Shown here in pieces: positions 60,797 through 64,000 of a DNA stretch of 64,000 nucleotides. Each line of letters starts with the position of its first letter. Position 1 is the first letter of the stretch. The stretch comes from Ethanoligenens harbinense YUAN-3 (GTDB lineage Bacteria > Bacillota > Clostridia > Oscillospirales > Ethanoligenentaceae), in assembly GCF_000178115.2 (NCBI RefSeq), contig NC_014828.1, positions 2,201,310 to 2,265,309 on the forward strand. Reading direction: 5' to 3'. The position numbers were made by a program, and so were the translations under genes. Below the pieces are notes generated by a model. That model was not told where the DNA came from, did not search any database, and saw nothing but the letters and a program-made list of their open reading frames with translations.

Positions 60797-61726
60797 TTAC
60801 ACCCCCATCCGCTCGCCGGGAAGCGGGTGGTGACCGCGCAGGTAGAGTGCGACGTCCATCCGTTTGCCGCCCTGCTCCTGCACCTCCAGCAGACGCACAC
60901 AGCACCCGTCGCCGCAAAGCACTTCCAGTGTTTCCCCGTCGGGAAACACCGTGCCGGGCACGCCGTTCCGCACGCCGGACAACCGGGTGCTCCACACCTT
61001 CAACCCTTTGCCGCGGAAATTTGTATACGCTCCGGGAGCGGGCGAAAGGCCGCGCACCAAGTTATGCGCCGCCGCTGCGGACTTTGCAAAGTCCAGCAGG
61101 CCCGTCTCATGCGTGATGCGGGGCGCATAGGTGGCCAGCGCGTCGTCCTGCTTTTCGCGCGGGGCGTTGCCGCTCTCGAGCAGCGGCAGGGTCTCGGACA
61201 CAAGCCGTGCGCCCACACGCATGAGTTTGTCGTGCAGTTCGCCATAGGTTTCGTCTTCGCCGATGGGCACGGTCCTTTTGAGGATCATGTCGCCGGTATC
61301 CAGCCCTTTGGCCATGTGCATCGTGGTCACACCCGTTTCCCGTTCCCCGTTGATGACGGCCCACTGAATGGGCGCGGCCCCGCGGTAGTGCGGCAGAAGC
61401 GACGCATGCAGGTTGATGCAGCCGAGCTTCGGGATGTTCAGCACCTTTTCGGGCAAAATCTGCCCATAGGCCACCACCACGATCACCTGCGGCGCCAAAT
61501 TGAAAATAGTGCGCTGGACGGCCGGGTCTTTGAGTGTGGCGGGCTGAAAAACCGGCGCTCCGATTTCCTCGGCCGCCAGCTTGACGGGCGGGGGCGTCAG
61601 GCGCATTTTCCGCCCCTGCGGTTTGTCCGGCTGGGTAAACACGCCGCCGATCTCATGGCCGTCCGCCACGATGCGCCGGAATGTTTCCACAGCAAACGCC
61701 GGTGTACCCATAAATACGATACGCAT
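60797..61726 (-). CDS. fmt: Methionyl-tRNA formyltransferase
   Basis: 309 residues. MRIVFMGTPAFAVETFRRI, INLHASLLPHYRGAAPIQWAV (the HxSLLPxxRG motif) and LDTGDMIL are diagnostic. It formylates initiator Met-tRNA. GGAGGATT precedes ATG 61726; twelve upstream codons are not family-like. A 207-bp gap without a gene separates it from def. Confidence 0.97.
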   Translation of the reverse strand: MRIVFMGTPAFAVETFRRIVADGHEIGGVFTQPDKPQGRKMRLTPPPVKLAAEEIGAPVFQPATLKDPAVQRTIFNLAPQVIVVVAYGQILPEKVLNIPKLGCINLHASLLPHYRGAAPIQWAVINGERETGVTTMHMAKGLDTGDMILKRTVPIGEDETYGELHDKLMRVGARLVSETLPLLESGNAPREKQDDALATYAPRITHETGLLDFAKSAAAAHNLVRGLSPAPGAYTNFRGKGLKVWSTRLSGVRNGVPGTVFPDGETLEVLCGDGCCVRLLEVQEQGGKRMDVALYLRGHHPLPGERMGV

Positions 61727-61933
61727 GACAAATCCTCCGTTTTGACAACATCCTCTACCCAACAGAATCCGATGCTTTTGTGGTATAGAGAACCCCCGGC
61801 TAACCTCCCTGGCGCATGCAAAACGCCGCGATGGCCACGCATATGCGCCGAGCAGAACACCATGTGCAAAGTGGCCGTGTGGGCTGCGGCATGCACTGCG
61901 TTACAAATGCGATGCGGCAAGATTGGGCGCCGC

Positions 61934-62416
61934 TTATCTCCGCTTCTCCTCTTTTTCCAACTCTTCCGGCGTGAGGATGCGGAGAGCGTGATCGGTGTAG
62001 AGCACGCCGTCGAGGTGATCGGTTTCATGACAGAAAGCGCGGGCAAGCAGGCCTTCGCCGGTTTTTTCAAAAAAGTTGCCGTTTCGGTCCTGCGCCCGAA
62101 TGGTCACTTTGGCGGGGCGCTTGGTAATGCCCCATTTGCCGGGGATGGACAGGCATCCTTCCAGCTCCTGCTGTTCACCCTCGGCAGCGATGATCTCGGG
62201 GTTGACAAAATCCACGAACTCGTCACCGATGCGGATGACCACCGCACGCTTCAGGATACCCACCTGCGGCGCGGCCAGGCCGAGTCCGTCGGCCTGCAGC
62301 AACGTGTCCCGCATATCGTCCAGCAAAAGATGCAGTTTCTGGTCAAACACCGTGACCACGCGGCTTTTCTTGCGGAGCACATCGTCCCCCACGGTCACGA
62401 TCTTACGGATCGCCAT
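61934..62416 (-). CDS. def: Peptide deformylase
   Basis: 160 residues. The three motifs GLAAPQVG, EGCLS and the metal site FCHETDHLDG are all present. It removes the formyl group from nascent proteins, paired with fmt downstream. Follows priA after 24 bp. Confidence 0.98.
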   Translation of the reverse strand: MAIRKIVTVGDDVLRKKSRVVTVFDQKLHLLLDDMRDTLLQADGLGLAAPQVGILKRAVVIRIGDEFVDFVNPEIIAAEGEQQELEGCLSIPGKWGITKRPAKVTIRAQDRNGNFFEKTGEGLLARAFCHETDHLDGVLYTDHALRILTPEELEKEEKRR

Positions 62417-62440
62417 AGCAGTTTCCTCCCATCAGCCGGG

Positions 62441-64000
62441 TCACGCGCCGCCCAGCGGATTGATATCCGCAAAGACGGCCATGCCCTGCGCCGGTTTCTG
62501 TTTTCCGAATTCAATCAAAAGACCGGACACCAGCGCGCGCAGGCGCCGGTCGTTTTTACACTTGATGATGATCTTATAGCGGTAGCGGTTCTTGACCTTG
62601 ACCACCGCCGCGGGCGACGGCCCCAGCACCCGCACCGGCATGCCCGAGGCAGGCAGCGCCCGGTGCAACCGCTCTAAGAACGCCCGCGCCAGCACCTGCA
62701 CCGCGGATTCGTCCCCGCCCGAAAACCCGATCTCGCAGATATCGCAGAACGGCGGGTAGAGCAGCGACTGCCGCAGGGCCATCTCATGCAGATAAAACGC
62801 CCCGTAATCCTGCGCGGCGGCCAGCCGGATGGTCTCGTTCTCGGGCGTTTGCGTCTGGATGACCGCCCGGCCGGAAAGCCGCCCCCTGCCCGCCCGGCCC
62901 ACTACCTGCGTGAGCAGCGAAAACGTGCGCTCAGCCGCGCGGTAATCCCCCGAATAGAGCGACTGGTCGGCCGAGAGCACACCCACCAGCGTGACATTGG
63001 GGAAATCTAGCCCTTTGGCCACCATCTGCGTGCCCACGAGCATATCATATTCCCCGCGCCCGAACGCGTCGAACAGGCGCTCGTGCGCAAAACGGCCGGC
63101 AGTGGTATCCATGTCCATCCGCAGGATGCGCGCCTGTGGGAAGACCTCCTCCAGCAGGTGCTCGGCCTTCTGCGTGCCCGCACCGGCAAAACGCACCGTG
63201 GATGCGCCGCAGGACGGGCAGGACGTGGGGCGCGGCGCGCTGTAGCCGCAGTAGTGGCACATCATCCGCCCGTTGGCGCTGTGGTAGGTGAGCGCAATGC
63301 TGCAGTGCGGACAGGTAAACACATGCCCGCAGGACGGGCAGGAAACGAACGTGTTGAAGCCGCGCCGGTTGAGCAGCAATATGGACTGCTCGCCGTTTTC
63401 GAGGTTGCGGCGCAGTTCCTGCACCAGCGTGCGGCTGAGCGGGCCGTCGTTGCCTTCCTGCAGTTCCGTTTTCATGTCCACGACCAGCACCGGCGGCATC
63501 TGCCCGCCGCCGTAACGCCCCGGCAATTCGAACAGCGCATACCGCCCCGTGCGCGCGGCATAAAAACTCTCGCAGGACGGCGTGGCCGACGCGAGCAACA
63601 GCAGCGCCCCGCTCTTGGCACAGCGGAAACGCGCCACATCCCGTGCATGGTAGCGCGGGGAAGACTCGGATTTGTAAGTGTGCTCCTGCTCCTCGTCCAT
63701 GATGACGGCACCCAGGTGCGCCACCGGAGCGAACACCGCCGATCGCGTGCCCACCACTACATGCGCCTTGCCGTCTTTCACGCGCTGCCATTCGTCCATG
63801 CGCTCCCCGGCGGAAAGGCCGCTGTGCAGCACGGCGATGTCTCCGCCGAAGCGGGCGTAAAATCGGGCCACGGCCTGCGGCGTGAGCGCGATCTCCGGCA
63901 CCAGCACGATCACGTCACGCCCGTCGGCGCGCACGTCTTCGATCAGCCGCAGGAACACCTGTGTTTTTCCGCTTCCGGTCACGCCGTAAAGCAGCGCCGC
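62441..64000 (-). CDS. priA: Primosomal replication restart helicase PriA (5' end beyond window)
   Basis: The C-terminal 519 residues are present; the frame runs off the window edge, beginning at ALLYGVTGSGKTQ (Walker A). Helicase motifs: MDEEQEHTYKSE (Walker B), LASATPS, and VGRAGRGRLSGRAVIQT. Eight zinc-binding cysteines lie in CPSCGHVFTCPHC, CHYCGY and CPSCG. PriA reloads the replisome at stalled forks. First in the priA-def-fmt-rsmB-rlmN series. Confidence 0.97.
   Translation of the reverse strand, partial: AALLYGVTGSGKTQVFLRLIEDVRADGRDVIVLVPEIALTPQAVARFYARFGGDIAVLHSGLSAGERMDEWQRVKDGKAHVVVGTRSAVFAPVAHLGAVIMDEEQEHTYKSESSPRYHARDVARFRCAKSGALLLLASATPSCESFYAARTGRYALFELPGRYGGGQMPPVLVVDMKTELQEGNDGPLSRTLVQELRRNLENGEQSILLLNRRGFNTFVSCPSCGHVFTCPHCSIALTYHSANGRMMCHYCGYSAPRPTSCPSCGASTVRFAGAGTQKAEHLLEEVFPQARILRMDMDTTAGRFAHERLFDAFGRGEYDMLVGTQMVAKGLDFPNVTLVGVLSADQSLYSGDYRAAERTFSLLTQVVGRAGRGRLSGRAVIQTQTPENETIRLAAAQDYGAFYLHEMALRQSLLYPPFCDICEIGFSGGDESAVQVLARAFLERLHRALPASGMPVRVLGPSPAAVVKVKNRYRYKIIIKCKNDRRLRALVSGLLIEFGKQKPAQGMAVFADINPLGGA

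Noticed and set aside
59870-62677. A 935-codon open frame on the plus strand across rsmB, fmt and def
   Set aside because: It is antisense to three fully conserved genes and has no recognisable domain; long antisense frames are expected at this GC content and codon phase.

Overview
The window looks like chromosomal DNA of a GC-rich (roughly 60 %), endospore-forming member of the Clostridia, plausibly an Oscillospirales/Ruminococcaceae-type lineage. The evidence is Firmicutes operon architecture (mraZ-rsmH-ftsL-PBP-mur, ylxM-ffh-rpsP, priA-def-fmt-rsmB-rlmN-prpC-prkC-rsgA-thiN), strong Shine-Dalgarno sites, canonical TTGACA/TATAAT promoters, a PASTA-containing division PBP, PrkC/PrpC, ribonuclease M5, and a 26-residue SpoVM-like gene found by hand. 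MurE carries a DNPR motif, so the peptidoglycan is probably meso-DAP type. Genus cannot be fixed from the sequence. No tRNA, rRNA, IS element, prophage or CRISPR array was seen.

Layout. 1-9.6 kb (minus): the division/cell-wall cluster mraZ-rsmH-ftsL-PBP-murE-murF-mraY-ftsW, with a TTGAAA-N17-TATAAT promoter and three GTGG repeats at 10-bp phase that look like a MraZ operator; murD is absent from its usual place. 9.8-18.8 kb (minus): rsmD-coaD-coiled-coil gene, a 62-bp tandem-repeat array, uvrC, HPr, trmD-rimM, a lineage-specific membrane protein, khpA-rpsP-ffh-ylxM. 19.0-22.6 kb (plus): rpmG-secE-nusG-rplK-rplA and rplJL, with an L10-leader attenuator; rpoB does not follow. 22.8-30.6 kb (minus): glmU-prs-pth-mfd-O-antigen-ligase-like gene. 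30.8-31.9 kb (plus): cheC-cheD. 32-41 kb (minus): a lipoprotein deacetylase and the run alaS-hinT-prt-comEC-holA-rnmV.

41.2-45.0 kb (minus) is the most unusual segment: a HypB/UreG-like GTPase with added cysteine motifs, an ABC-type ATPase and two paralogous solute-binding-protein-fold proteins. All lack signal peptides or membrane segments and no permease is present. They follow a leader containing a strong terminator hairpin. I do not recognise a characterised system here; a cytoplasmic metal- or cofactor-handling machine is one inference. 45.2-49.4 kb is accessory: a Cu/Zn-SOD-family protein without leader peptide, a second deacetylase, a Ser-rich membrane-anchored protein, a Pro-rich repeat protein and a UMF1-type transporter. 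49.6-53.5 kb (plus): folE-folP-folB-folK plus an MFS transporter. 53.5-64 kb (minus): priA (cut by the window end)-def-fmt-rsmB-rlmN-prpC-prkC-rsgA-thiN, then a 47-residue membrane protein and spoVM under a possible sigma-E-type promoter.

Working together, the window is mostly housekeeping: envelope synthesis and its PASTA-kinase control, translation and protein export, DNA repair and replication, folate synthesis. Lineage-specific inserts are placed between these conserved blocks.
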